Assembly: GCA_965200375.1 (NCBI GenBank)
Contig: OZ241353.1
Coordinates: forward strand, 2,542,001-2,606,000
Source: VXYL01 sp965200375
GTDB taxonomy: Bacteria; Pseudomonadota; Gammaproteobacteria; Pseudomonadales; Azotimanducaceae
Direction of reading: 5' to 3'
DNA: 64,000 nucleotides
Shown here one piece after another: positions 54,485 to 64,000 of this stretch. Below the pieces are notes generated by a model. The model had not been told where the DNA came from. It was given only the letters and a program-made list of their open reading frames with translations, and ran no database searches. The translations under genes and the position numbers were made by a program. Position 1 is the first letter of the stretch. Each line of letters starts with the position of its first letter.

Positions 54485-55441
54485 CTACCTGCCAGGCACG
54501 GCGTCCGGCCCGCGGAACACCTCGCTGGCATGCCAACGGAGGTAGCGGGGAGCCGGCCGCTGGTCCAACCTCTTCGGCAGCACCCGCAGCGGCTCGGCGT
54601 GAAAGCGGCCGAGGGCTTGGGCGGTGCCGGCGCCGCTCGTCTCGTCGCACACGAACACCTGGTAGTTCGGCAGCACCGTGAAGGCGCCGCGATCGAACAG
54701 CCGGTGGTGCATCACGCACAGCGCCATGCCGTTGCGCACGTCGGTCGGTCCGGCGTCGCTGTGCCAATGAATGTGCGCCGCTTCCACGGCCACGGGCTGG
54801 TCCGCCAAGCGCACGTCGAACGCGCACACGGCGCAGCGGGCCGAGTAGGCCCGGAGGACGGCCGGGCGGAACGCCGGGTCGCGCCAGCGCCGCCACGCCA
54901 TGTCGTACAGCGGATCCCACTCCTCGTCCCTCGCCTCCAACGAACCGACATCGGCGCGGCGTTCGGTTGCCCCGACGATGCCGGTCGCTTGCAGCAGGTC
55001 GTCCCGATAGGTCGGCGGAAAGTGGGCATTCGCCAGCGCCTCGGCGATCTCCCGCGCCAACCGAGGGTTGGCCCGGAACGCTTGGTAGTCCGCCTCGGGC
55101 AGGCCTCCGCGCATGTCGGCCTTGCGCAGGCTTGCCCGCCGGGCGTCGCCGCTGGCAGTCAGCGTCGCCAGATGCGGTCGGTCCAGTTCCCAGACGCCGT
55201 CCCCGCGCAGCCGCCAGAACGGAAACTCGGTGTGGATGGCCTTGCGCGGCGGACCGAAGCCGCGGAGCAGCGCCGCCAACTCCCGGTCCACCAGTTCGAA
55301 GGGCGCCATGCGCGTTTCGCCCCGCAAGCAGCGGCCGATGGCCCACAGCGCCAGCAGCGGCTTGTGCGGCGCACGACGACGACTGCCGCTCCACACCCGG
55401 AGCGCCAGATACCGCCGGCGCAGGTCGTCGGGCGTGGCCAT
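54485..55441 (-). CDS. HNH endonuclease of the phosphorothioate-DNA-binding (SBD-HNH, type IV restriction) type
   Basis: The 318-residue protein starts at ATG 55441. The N-terminal half (APHKPLLALWAIGRCLRGE, LLRGFGPPRKAIHTEFPFWRL and DGVWEL) matches the sulfur-binding domain that recognises phosphorothioate-modified DNA. The C-terminal HNH nuclease has CAVC, VEAAHIHWHSDAGPTDVRNGMALCVMHHRLFDRGAF with the catalytic His pair and metal ligands. Such enzymes cut foreign DNA bearing sulfur modification. No dnd genes are present, as expected for a type IV system. It occupies the position where pilD usually follows pilC in related bacteria, suggesting insertion. Confidence 0.85.
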   Translation of the reverse strand: MATPDDLRRRYLALRVWSGSRRRAPHKPLLALWAIGRCLRGETRMAPFELVDRELAALLRGFGPPRKAIHTEFPFWRLRGDGVWELDRPHLATLTASGDARRASLRKADMRGGLPEADYQAFRANPRLAREIAEALANAHFPPTYRDDLLQATGIVGATERRADVGSLEARDEEWDPLYDMAWRRWRDPAFRPAVLRAYSARCAVCAFDVRLADQPVAVEAAHIHWHSDAGPTDVRNGMALCVMHHRLFDRGAFTVLPNYQVFVCDETSGAGTAQALGRFHAEPLRVLPKRLDQRPAPRYLRWHASEVFRGPDAVPGR

Positions 55442-55518
55442 CCGCCTCGTGTTCCAGCGTGCGAAGCACAGTCTAACCCCAAGGGGGCGAACGCTTGCGA
55501 AGCGCTTGCTCTCTCGCC

Positions 55519-56724
55519 TCAGCCGAAGGCCTGGCCGAGCTGGAACACCGGCAGGTACATGGCCAGCACCAGGCCGCCGACCAGTACTCCGAGGACGGCC
55601 AGCAGCAGCGGTTCCAGCAAGGTGGCCAGGTTGTCCACGGTTTCGTCCACCAGCGTCTCGAACTGGTCGGCGGCGCGGCCGAGCATCTCCTCCAAGCGGC
55701 CGGCTTCCTCGCCGACGGCCACCATCTGCACCACGACGTTCGGGAACAGATCGCCCCCGCTCAGGGCGCTGTGAAGCGGCAGCCCTTCGGCGACCGCGGT
55801 GCGCACCCCGTCGAGCGCCTCCATGTAGACGAGGTTGCCAACGGCCGCCGTCACGCTGGCCAGCGCCTCCACCAACGGTACGCCGGCCCCCAGGGCGGTG
55901 GCCAGAGTGCGGGCGAAGCGGGCTACCGCGGCGTCGGCGAGCACCGCGCCGAGGACCGGCAGCTTGAGCGCCAGCCGATGCCCGAGGCGCCGCCAGCGGC
56001 GCGATCGCCGCTGCGCGACGGCCGCGGCGACGGCCACCGCCAGCGGCGCCAGGAGCAGGACCCACCACCACGCCTGCACCAGGTCCGAGGCCCGGATCAC
56101 GGCGCGGGTGAGGGCCGGAAGCTCGGCGCCGGCGGCTGCGAACACCGTCTGGAATTGCGGCACCACCTGGGTCAGCAGAACGCCGGCGACGGCGACCGCC
56201 GCAAACACCACCAAGAGCGGGTAGGTCATGGCCTTGCGCAGCTTCCGGCGGGTGGCGGCGGCGGTCTCCTGATAGACGGCGATGCGCGCCAGCATCGTCT
56301 CCAGAGTGCCGGTGTGCTCGCCGACGGCGACTAGGGCGCGGTACAGGCGGTCGAAGGCTTCCGGGTGCCGGCCAAGCGCTTCGGCGAGGGGAGCGCCGGT
56401 GGCCACGTCGTCCCGAACGGCCCGTACCAGCGTCATGTAGCGGGGCCCCTTCGCGCTGCTGGCGACGATGTCGAACGCCTGCACCACGGGCAGGCCAGCG
56501 CGCATCATGGTGGCCATCTGGCGGCTGAAGAGGGCGATGTCCTTGGCGGCCACGCCGCGCCGAAGGCTCGGCCAGACGCGCTTGCGGCGCAGCCGCTGCA
56601 CGGCGATGCCCTGTCGGCGCAGCTGGGCGCGGGCGAAGCGCAGCGACGGCGCCGCGACCTCGCCGGACTGGTCGGCGCCGCCACCGTCGCGGCCCTGCCA
56701 GACGAATACCGCCTCGGCAGCCAT
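55519..56724 (-). CDS. pilC: Type IV pilus inner-membrane platform protein
   Basis: The 401-residue GspF/PilC-family protein starts at ATG 56724. It has two T2SF domains, each with the conserved pattern (FSRQMATMMRAGLPVVQAF and FARTLATALGAGVPLVEAL), and three main membrane helices: LLVVFAAVAVAGVLLTQVV, VLLLAPLAVAVAAAVA and a C-terminal LLLAVLGVLVGGLVLAMYLPVF. It anchors the pilus assembly motor. It lies 2 bases after pilB and is expected to be co-transcribed with it. Confidence 0.94.
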   Translation of the reverse strand: MAAEAVFVWQGRDGGGADQSGEVAAPSLRFARAQLRRQGIAVQRLRRKRVWPSLRRGVAAKDIALFSRQMATMMRAGLPVVQAFDIVASSAKGPRYMTLVRAVRDDVATGAPLAEALGRHPEAFDRLYRALVAVGEHTGTLETMLARIAVYQETAAATRRKLRKAMTYPLLVVFAAVAVAGVLLTQVVPQFQTVFAAAGAELPALTRAVIRASDLVQAWWWVLLLAPLAVAVAAAVAQRRSRRWRRLGHRLALKLPVLGAVLADAAVARFARTLATALGAGVPLVEALASVTAAVGNLVYMEALDGVRTAVAEGLPLHSALSGGDLFPNVVVQMVAVGEEAGRLEEMLGRAADQFETLVDETVDNLATLLEPLLLAVLGVLVGGLVLAMYLPVFQLGQAFG

Positions 56725-56726
56725 CC

Positions 56727-58364
56727 CTATGCCCCGCCAGGAGCGTTCGCGCCATTGGGCGCAGCCTGGACTTCGCCCAGCACGCGGCCCACCTCCGCCA
56801 GGCTGGTGATGCCGCGCATGGCCTTGTTCAATCCGGCCCGGCGCAGGTCGTCGTAGCCGAGCCGCCGCGCCTCTTCGGCGAACGCGCCGCTGTCGCTGCC
56901 GCCCAGCAGCAGTTGTTGCAGGGGGGGCGTGAGTTCCACCACCTCGTGTATGCCGGTACGCCCCCGATAGCCGTGGTCGCACTGCGAGCAGCTGCGGTCG
57001 CTGGCTTCGAACAAGCCCTCGCCGGCCGCCAGCTCGGCCAAGTCGGCAGCCGTGAAGCCGGCGTCTTCGAGCGCGGCCGTTGGCAATGCGCTGGGGCGCC
57101 GGCAACTCCGGCAGAGCATCCGCACCAGCCGTTGCGCCACCACGAGCGGTGCGCTGGCCGCCAGGTTGAACGCTTCGACGCCCATGTTCCGAAGCCGGGC
57201 CAGCGTCTCGGCCGCGGAGTTGGCGTGTACCGTCGACAGCACCAGATGGCCGGTTTGCGCCGCCTTCACCGCGGTCTGCGCGGTCTCGGCGTCGCGCATC
57301 TCGCCCACCATCAGCACGTCCGGGTCCTGGCGCAGGAAGGCCCGCAGGGCGGTTGCGAAGGTGAGACCGATCTTGGGATTGGTCTGCACTTGATTGATGC
57401 CTGCGACCCGGATCTCCACCGGATCCTCGGCGGTGGCGATGTTGCGGCTGGCGGCGTTCAGCACGTTGAGGCCAGCGTAGAGGGTGACCGTCTTGCCGCT
57501 GCCGGTGGGCCCCGCGAGCAGCACCAGGCCCTGGGGCCGGCGCAGCGCCGCCAGGTAGCGCGCCAGCTGCTCCGCCTCGAAGCCGAGCTGCTCGACGCGA
57601 AGCCTCGCGGCGCTGGCGTCCAGCAGGCGCAGCACCACCTTCTCGCCGCACACGGTGGGCAGTGTGCTGACCCGGAAGTCCACCGGGCCGGCAGCCCGCG
57701 GCAAGCGAATGCGCCCGTCCTGGGGCAGCCGCCGCTCGGCCACGTCCAGCGCCGCCAGCACCTTCAGCCGCGCCGCCAGCCGGGTGTACAGGCTTGGCGG
57801 CACCCGGGCGGCTTCCCGCAGCACGCCGTCGACGCGCAGCCGGACGCGGAAGTAGTCCTCGTAGGGCTCGAAGTGGATGTCCGACGCGCCGGCGTCGATG
57901 GCATCGAGCAGCACTTGCTGCACGTAGCGCACCACCGGCGGCGCGTCCGCGTCCTCGGCCACCGCGGCGCTTGCCGGCTGCCCGGGGTCCGGCAGCTCGT
58001 CCGCTGCCGCCAGCAGCGCCTCTGCGGCATCCGGCCTGGCGCGTTCCCGGAGCGCCGCGAGCTTGGCGGATTCGACCAGCACCGGTTCCGGTTCGAGGCC
58101 GGTGCGCAGCCGGACGTCGTCCAGGCCGCCGAGATCCCCTGGGTCCGCCACGGCCACGAACAGCCGCCGCCCGCGCTGCAGCAGAGGCAGTAGGCCCGGC
58201 CGCGGCGGCTGCTCGTCGTGGGACTCCGCCCGGATGGCCGCGGGGTCGAAGGCGGCGAGGTCCAGCGCCGGCAGGCCCAGCGCAGTGGCGGTGGCGAGCA
58301 GATCGCCGGCCAACGAGAGGGCGGGAGAGGCAGCAGGCGCAGCAGGCGCAGGAGGTGCCGTCAT
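56727..58364 (-). CDS. pilB: Type IV pilus assembly ATPase
   Basis: The 545-residue GspE/PilB ATPase has an N-terminal MshEN-like domain, Walker A GPTGSGKTVTLYAGL, the Asp box IATAEDPVE, the His box HLVLSTVHANSAAETL and a tetra-Cys zinc motif CRSCRR and CSQCDHGYRGR. It powers pilus extension in the cytosol. The start ATG 58364 (MTAPPAPAAP) is preferred; an in-frame start about 30 bases upstream is possible. It is divergent from the pilin genes. The retraction ATPase pilT is not in the window. Confidence 0.94.
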   Translation of the reverse strand: MTAPPAPAAPAASPALSLAGDLLATATALGLPALDLAAFDPAAIRAESHDEQPPRPGLLPLLQRGRRLFVAVADPGDLGGLDDVRLRTGLEPEPVLVESAKLAALRERARPDAAEALLAAADELPDPGQPASAAVAEDADAPPVVRYVQQVLLDAIDAGASDIHFEPYEDYFRVRLRVDGVLREAARVPPSLYTRLAARLKVLAALDVAERRLPQDGRIRLPRAAGPVDFRVSTLPTVCGEKVVLRLLDASAARLRVEQLGFEAEQLARYLAALRRPQGLVLLAGPTGSGKTVTLYAGLNVLNAASRNIATAEDPVEIRVAGINQVQTNPKIGLTFATALRAFLRQDPDVLMVGEMRDAETAQTAVKAAQTGHLVLSTVHANSAAETLARLRNMGVEAFNLAASAPLVVAQRLVRMLCRSCRRPSALPTAALEDAGFTAADLAELAAGEGLFEASDRSCSQCDHGYRGRTGIHEVVELTPPLQQLLLGGSDSGAFAEEARRLGYDDLRRAGLNKAMRGITSLAEVGRVLGEVQAAPNGANAPGGA

Positions 58365-58541
58365 TGGCAGTCCGTGGTGTGGCAAACGGGCGACCATGCT
58401 GCCCCTCGCTGCGAGGCGCGCCAATGGGCGATGGCTGCCGACACTGCGGGAAAGAAACGCACAGCGCCGTAGGACGGTTGCGATTTCGCCGCCGGCGGCG
58501 CCGCCGCAAGCTGCAAGCCGGAACCTTGTCAGGAGCGAGCC

Positions 58542-59156
58542 ATGCGCAACGTCAACCATCGAACCGCTCCCCGGCGGCCCGCCCGAGGGAGGCCCCCGAA
58601 GCGCCGTCAGCGTCGTTCCAATCCGAAGCACCCCCGGCGCGAGCCGCGCCACTCGGAGCAGCGGTCGGTGGCATGCGCAGGGCAGCCACCGGCGGCGCGG
58701 ATTCGCGCCGGCTTCACGCTGATTGAACTGATGATCGTGGTCGCCATCGTCGGCGTGCTCGCTGCGGCCGCGATACCGGCGTACCGCAACTACGTGGAGA
58801 ACGCCAACATGGCCAAGGTGAACGCGCACTACCGACAGGGCGTTCGTTTCGTGGAGAACGAGCTGCGGCGGGCGCAGGCGCAGATCGCCCTCGGCACCCT
58901 GGCAGCCGCCGGCGCCGACGCCCGCTACACGGCCGCCGGCTGGATAGGACTGCTGAACGGGCAGGGCGGAGGCACGGCGCCAAGCGGCGCCCCGGCCTAC
59001 GCCGCGGCCGTGGACGACGCTGGCGGCGTGGTCGGCGTGGGGACGACGGGCGACTTCGCCAGCAACAGCATGGTGGTGACCTTCACGCGGCCCCGCTACG
59101 CGGACTTCGGCCAGGTGCCGACGCAGACCCATCGCGTGGTGCTGGCGGACATCTGA
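58542..59156 (+). CDS. Type IV pilin with unusually long leader
   Basis: The 204-residue prepilin has the cleavage and assembly motif GFTLIELMIVVAIVG with Glu5, followed by the long N-terminal helix and a variable C-domain with a beta-rich TGDFASNSMVVTF segment. No C-terminal Cys pair is seen. From ATG 58542 (AGGAG 6 bases upstream) the leader is about 57 residues, Arg/Pro-rich, far longer than the usual 6-25. A GTG at 58668 would give a normal 15-residue leader with GGAG farther upstream. Overlaps the next pilin gene by one base (TGATG). Likely a major or minor pilus subunit exported by the PilB/PilC machine. Confidence 0.85.
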   Translation: MRNVNHRTAPRRPARGRPPKRRQRRSNPKHPRREPRHSEQRSVACAGQPPAARIRAGFTLIELMIVVAIVGVLAAAAIPAYRNYVENANMAKVNAHYRQGVRFVENELRRAQAQIALGTLAAAGADARYTAAGWIGLLNGQGGGTAPSGAPAYAAAVDDAGGVVGVGTTGDFASNSMVVTFTRPRYADFGQVPTQTHRVVLADI

Positions 59157-59554
59157 TGGCAGCCGGCCAGCGCTGGCAAGGGGCGGGCTTTTCGCTGCTG
59201 GAGCTGCTGGTGGTCCTGGCCGTGCTGGTCGCCGTGGCGGCCCTCGCCGTGCCCGTCTACCGCGGCTACGTTGGCGCCGCCCGGGACGGCGCGCTGCTGC
59301 AGCGCCTGATGGCGCTGCAGGTGTTCCAGGAGGACCTGCGCCTGCGCACCGGAAGCTACGGCAGCGGCCGCTACGACGCCGCGGCTGGCATCGCCACCTT
59401 GAGCGCCGCCATCGGCTGGACGCCGAACGCCGGCGAAGACGCCGTGTACGCGGTGACGGCCGACGGCGGCGCAAGCTGGACCGCCACCGTGCGCGACGCC
59501 AGCGGCCGGCAGCTGTGCCGGACGTTTCCGGGCAACCTCCCGTGCCAACCGTGA
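59156..59554 (+). CDS. Type IV minor pilin (PilE-like)
   Basis: The 132-residue prepilin has a short leader MAAGQRWQGAG and then FSLLELLVVLAVLVAVAALAVPVYRGY. The C-terminal domain has the PilE-like layout YDAAAGIATLSAAIGW and two Cys (GRQLCRTFPGNLPC) that should form the D-loop disulfide. The start is ATG 59156, coupled to the preceding pilin gene. Minor pilins prime pilus assembly. Confidence 0.88.
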   Translation: MAAGQRWQGAGFSLLELLVVLAVLVAVAALAVPVYRGYVGAARDGALLQRLMALQVFQEDLRLRTGSYGSGRYDAAAGIATLSAAIGWTPNAGEDAVYAVTADGGASWTATVRDASGRQLCRTFPGNLPCQP

Positions 59555-59575
59555 CGATGCCGGCGGACGATCTCC

Positions 59576-59619
59576 GCCTACTGGCGGACGTGCCCCGCCT
59601 ACTGGCGGACGTGCCCCGC

Positions 59620-59631
<12 letters not shown>
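59576..59631. repeat. 21-bp tandem repeat, 2.7 copies, at the yejF stop
   Basis: GCCTACTGGCGGACGTGCCCC occurs at 59576 and 59597, with a 14-base third copy reaching 59631. Read on the minus strand it triplicates the final codons and stop (GTCCGCCAGTAG) of the ABC ATPase gene. Confidence 0.9.
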
Positions 59632-61227
<1,596 letters not shown>

Positions 61228-61418
61228 CCAACCTCCCGAGCACGGGCCGGCTCAAGCAGCCGGCGTCGGCCGATTCTAACCGCAGCCCGCCGCGCGCCGA
61301 TTCGACAAGCCCCGGCGGCCTGCCAGCCTTCGTCGATGCCGTACACCACCTTGACGCTTCGGCGGTCGGGGCGATAATTGCGGCGTGGCTGGCGCCGTTG
61401 GGCAAGGCAGCCGCATCG

Positions 61419-61494
61419 GGCCAGGTAGCTCAGTCGGTAGAGCAGTGGACTGAAAATCCTCGTGTCGGCAGTTCGATTCTGCCCCTGGCCACCA
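61419..61494 (+). tRNA. tRNA-Phe (GAA)
   Basis: 76 nucleotides with acceptor stem GGCCAGG/CCTGGCC, encoded ACCA end, D-arm GCTC-GAGC, anticodon loop CTGAAAA (GAA) and T-arm GGCAG-TTCGATT-CTGCC. The anticodon stem GTGGA/TCCTC has one T28-T42 mismatch; all other stems pair. Only 21 bases separate it from the 3' end of the ABC permease gene. Confidence 0.96.
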
Positions 61495-61515
61495 ACTGTC
61501 GCCGCCTGACGGTTG

Positions 61516-62628
61516 TCACCGGACGTTCAGAGCCTGCCCGACTGGCATCCGGACGGCTCGCATGGCTGGAACACACGCGCCGAGCAGGGAAGCGACGCCG
61601 GCGAGAGCCAACGCCGTCCAATACAGAGAGCCCCCGCTCTGCCACTCGAACGTCAAGGACGTGCCCCCGCCGTCGAACGTGATCAGCTCGCCGGCCATCG
61701 AGGCGGAAACGGCTACGCACGCGAGCAACGCGCAGGCGCCGGCGACGAGCATGAACTCCACCACCAACGCGGCGGCAACGGCGCCTGGCCCGAACCCGAT
61801 GGCGCGCAGAACGCCTATCGAGCGTCGTCGGCCGTGTACCGCCGTGGCGGCGACGCCGAAGATGCAGAAGGCCGCGCCCAAGGACATTGGCACGGCAACC
61901 ACCAAGGTGAGGGTACGGAAGGTGTCCAACGCCTCGGCGGACTGCGCCGCATAGTCGATCTCGCTGATCACGTCGACGTTCAGGCCGCGAGTCTTCAGGT
62001 CGTCTTGCAGCGCGCTCGCGTCGCAATCCTCCGTGAGCGTTGCCACTGCGGACTGGTATCCGGCTCGCCCGTATTCGTCCAGCATGGCCTCGGCGTCCGC
62101 AACGAATACGCCGCCGAGCGACGTGTCGCTCTCGAAGACGCCCACAACCGGCCACTTGTGGGCATTGACGAGAATCTCCTCGCCCAAGCTGGCGCGGTCT
62201 ATCGCTTGGGCGGCCCACTGGCCGACGGCAAGCTCGTGCAGACCGGCTTTGGGCCAGCGCCCAGCGGCCAGTTGCAGTCTCGGCTCGAACCAGTCGGCGC
62301 GGTAGCCCCGAATCGCCATGCTTTCCTTGGGCAAGTAGCTCGTGCCCTCCCAGCTTGCGCCTTCGGAGAGCACGACGACGCGAGAGGCATCCGCGCCCGA
62401 GCGCAGCACGCCCGTCAAGCTCTGCGCCATCGCCAACACGGCGACCACGATGCCGACGGTGACGCCGACGCCGACGCCGACGCCGACCCCAATGACCAAC
62501 ATCAGCGCCTTGCGTTGCGGGATCGATCGCAACGACAACGCGAGCAGCGACCAGAAGACATGCAAGTCGGCAAGGAACCCCGATTTGCGCGACCCTTCTC
62601 GGCTAGTTTCTGGGCGACTCGAGGGCAT
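61516..62628 (-). CDS. FtsX/MacB-type ABC transporter permease, second copy
   Basis: 370 residues from ATG 62628, overlapping the upstream permease gene by 26 bases. N-terminal helix LMLVIGVGVGVGVGVTVGIVVAVLAM, a large periplasmic domain, then three C-terminal helices (LTLVVAVPMSLGAAFCIFGVAATAV, AAALVVEFMLVAGACALLACVAV and LYWTALALAGVASLLGACVPA) ending in RMPVGQALNVR, the typical FtsX arrangement with the ALN-R motif. A TTG at 62565 is an alternative start. The GV-repeat in the first helix is encoded by a 6-bp microrepeat. The ATPase subunit is not in the window. Confidence 0.8.
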   Translation of the reverse strand: MPSSRPETSREGSRKSGFLADLHVFWSLLALSLRSIPQRKALMLVIGVGVGVGVGVTVGIVVAVLAMAQSLTGVLRSGADASRVVVLSEGASWEGTSYLPKESMAIRGYRADWFEPRLQLAAGRWPKAGLHELAVGQWAAQAIDRASLGEEILVNAHKWPVVGVFESDTSLGGVFVADAEAMLDEYGRAGYQSAVATLTEDCDASALQDDLKTRGLNVDVISEIDYAAQSAEALDTFRTLTLVVAVPMSLGAAFCIFGVAATAVHGRRRSIGVLRAIGFGPGAVAAALVVEFMLVAGACALLACVAVSASMAGELITFDGGGTSLTFEWQSGGSLYWTALALAGVASLLGACVPAMRAVRMPVGQALNVR

Positions 62629-63759
62629 CTCGGATGTTGCGGCGCCAGCCGGCGAGGACTCCGCACGTCGCAATGGCCAGCGCCAAGGCGACGCCAATGA
62701 GGATGTTGCGCTGCAGCAGTTCGGCTGGCAAACCGAGATCCACCAGCCCGAAGGAACCGATGACGTACGGCACGACGGCCCGGGCAACAACGACTCCTCC
62801 GAGCAGACTGACGCCAACATAAAGGCATGCTTCGACGACAAAGGCCAAGGCGATGGAAGCCGCGCCGAACCCCAGGGCTCGCATCACCGCCGTCTCGGAC
62901 ACGCGTTCCCGAAAGGACTGTGCCAGCACGGCGAGCAGAACGACCGTCATGGCGAAGAACGTCGAGTTCGTGAGTGTCGAGATCAAGAGGTTCATGTTCC
63001 CCATCTGTTGGCGTTGCCCACGCGCACGGTCCTTCAGCGTGATCGTTCTCGTGGGATCGGACGAGTTGATGAACATGGCGTCGATCTCGAACGCCACCTC
63101 TTCCTTCACTTCGACGTTGGCAAGCGTTACGAAGTACCGGCCTGCCCGACCCTTGCCGGACTGGCGCACCGCGTCGACGTAGGGAAAGCGCACGTAGAAG
63201 TTCGTGGAGGGAAGGTCGTCTTTCGTGCCATATGTTCCCAAGACGACGAACTGCAGTTCCGCGAGCCGTCCTCCGTTTCGATGTTCGACTTGAGCGACAC
63301 CAGCGAGCCGACGCCCCAGCCCCACTTGCGCGCGACATCCACGCCGATGATCGCGCCGTTCGGCGTTGTCGCGAAGGACTCCAACTGCTCGGTGGCAACG
63401 CCTTCGAAGAACATGCCCGGGGAGCGCAGCATCCCCGGCTCGATTCCGGAGACCGAGACGTAGCTCTGCGGCCTCGAATGATGGGTGCCGGCGAATCCGT
63501 TCACCGGGAAAACGGACACAACGCCGTCGATGCCTCGAATGCGGTCGCGATACGCGAGCGGCATGCCGCCTTCGTTCTGACTGCGGTTTGCGACCACAAG
63601 CGTCAAGTCGCTCAGCTTCGACACCAGGGCGTCCATGCCGAATACCACGCTATCGAGCATGAACGAGAGCGCAAAGGCAACGGTTCCCATCAACATGGCG
63701 GAAACCTTCGGCGCGTTCAGCCGCCGAACATGGGCGAACACCAGCGGGAACGGGACCAA
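62603..63759 (-). pseudogene. FtsX/MacB-type ABC transporter permease, first copy, frameshifted
   Basis: The 5' part (63759 to about 63265) encodes RRLNAPKVSAMLMGTVAFALSFMLDSVV (first helix), then a periplasmic domain with SRPQSYVSVSGIEPGML and ATTPNGAIIGVDVARKWGWGVGSLVSLKSNIE. Near 63262-63272 the reading moves to another frame that continues AELQFVVLGTYGTKDD, NSTFFAMTVVLLAVLAQSFRERVSE and two more helices to TAG at 62603. One indel accounts for the break. The exact start is unclear: TTG 63759 or GTG 63741. The motif ETAVMRALGFG before the last helices is typical of this family. A sequencing error would restore a full permease. Confidence 0.7.
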
Positions 63760-63836
63760 GCCAGCCTCTTGGCAACCGGGATTGGACAGGCACGTTCGAG
63801 TAGGCCACAGATTGCGACCCGACGCAACTCGCCTCG

Positions 63837-64000
63837 TCAGCGGATCACCTCGCCGTTCCACAGGCGTTCGAGGAATTCCATCGCCGGCAGTACGCGCACG
63901 TCGTCCCACTGGGCGGCGCGCATCCCGAAGTAGACGCCGTAGCAGGCGGCACCAGGCAGGTGTTCGCGCAGTCGCTTGAGGCCGCGGTTGAAGCGCTTGT
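63837..64000 (-). CDS. C-terminal end of an unidentified protein, cut by window
   Basis: The last 54 codons of a minus-strand gene that continues beyond the right edge. It reads KRFNRGLKRLREHL, then GAACYGVYFGMRAAQWDDVRVLPAMEFLERLWNGEVIR before TGA at 63837. The coding quality is good and the fragment has a compact, mixed composition, but I do not recognise the family. It lies 77 bases before the permease start and could belong to the same operon. Confidence 0.55.
   Translation of the reverse strand, partial: KRFNRGLKRLREHLPGAACYGVYFGMRAAQWDDVRVLPAMEFLERLWNGEVIR

Overview
The window is about two-thirds G+C, densely coded, and carries gene sets and gene order typical of an uncultured gammaproteobacterium. 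The evidence is the ampD/nadC divergent pair next to pilB-pilC and pilins, homodimeric-type aceE with aceF, a TorF porin-glnK-amtB locus behind a sigma-54 promoter, rnfA-rnfB, cobalamin-dependent metH with a PduO-type adenosyltransferase, a DesA-type desaturase and yejF. No rRNA or marker gene allows a closer placement. Paired Fic proteins, an Rpn nuclease and decayed surface proteins would fit a host-associated or genome-eroding lineage, but that is inference.

Layout. 1-7.4 kb is accessory DNA: a reprolysin-like secreted metalloprotease (runs off the left edge) translationally coupled to a frameshifted OmpA-domain gene, an 18-G homopolymer, an Rpn-family nuclease, and two near-identical Fic genes flanking a surface-protein pseudogene (Calx-beta plus leucine-rich repeat) broken by about four frameshifts. 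7.5-18.4 kb holds metH, a tandem palindromic repeat array at its 3' end, a frameshifted substrate-binding protein, a fatty acid desaturase, a DUF3604 exported protein and an M3 oligopeptidase.

18.6-22.4 kb is the most unusual locus: two paralogous ferritin-like diiron proteins in tandem (one with all ligand motifs, one with the key Glu residues replaced), two small SCP2-like paralogues and an FmdB-type zinc ribbon. This looks like an undescribed multicomponent diiron oxygenase whose substrate is unknown. 22.4-26.6 kb holds comM/yifB and the NtrC/sigma-54 nitrogen locus (torF-like porin, glnK, amtB, terminator). 26.7-31.5 kb carries an exported epoxide-hydrolase-like protein, an AAA ATPase and a lower-GC, repeat-rich island with three orphan small genes, one of them with a RiPP-leader-like start. 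31.5-36.1 kb has an alkylglycerone-phosphate-synthase-like flavoprotein, a malonyl-CoA synthetase and a lipoprotein serine hydrolase.

36.3-40.2 kb contains an incomplete Rnf cluster (rnfA-rnfB-truncated rnfC, no rnfD/G/E), disrupted by a 164-bp MITE-like element. A second full copy lies in the diiron operon, and related ends lie at 38.7, 40.2 and 47.5 kb. 38.7-39.4 kb is an integrase pseudogene. 40.2-53.5 kb is mostly housekeeping: metG, gyrA (with an unusual active-site loop and five perfect 18-bp repeats), a polytopic membrane protein, an alkyltransferase-like protein, cobalamin adenosyltransferase, aceF, aceE and ampD. 53.6-64 kb holds nadC, a phosphorothioate-sensing-type HNH endonuclease, pilC, pilB, two pilins, yejF, tRNA-Phe and a decaying FtsX-type ABC permease pair. 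Five genes carry frameshifts that break clear homology, so either real pseudogenisation or indel errors in the assembly must be considered.
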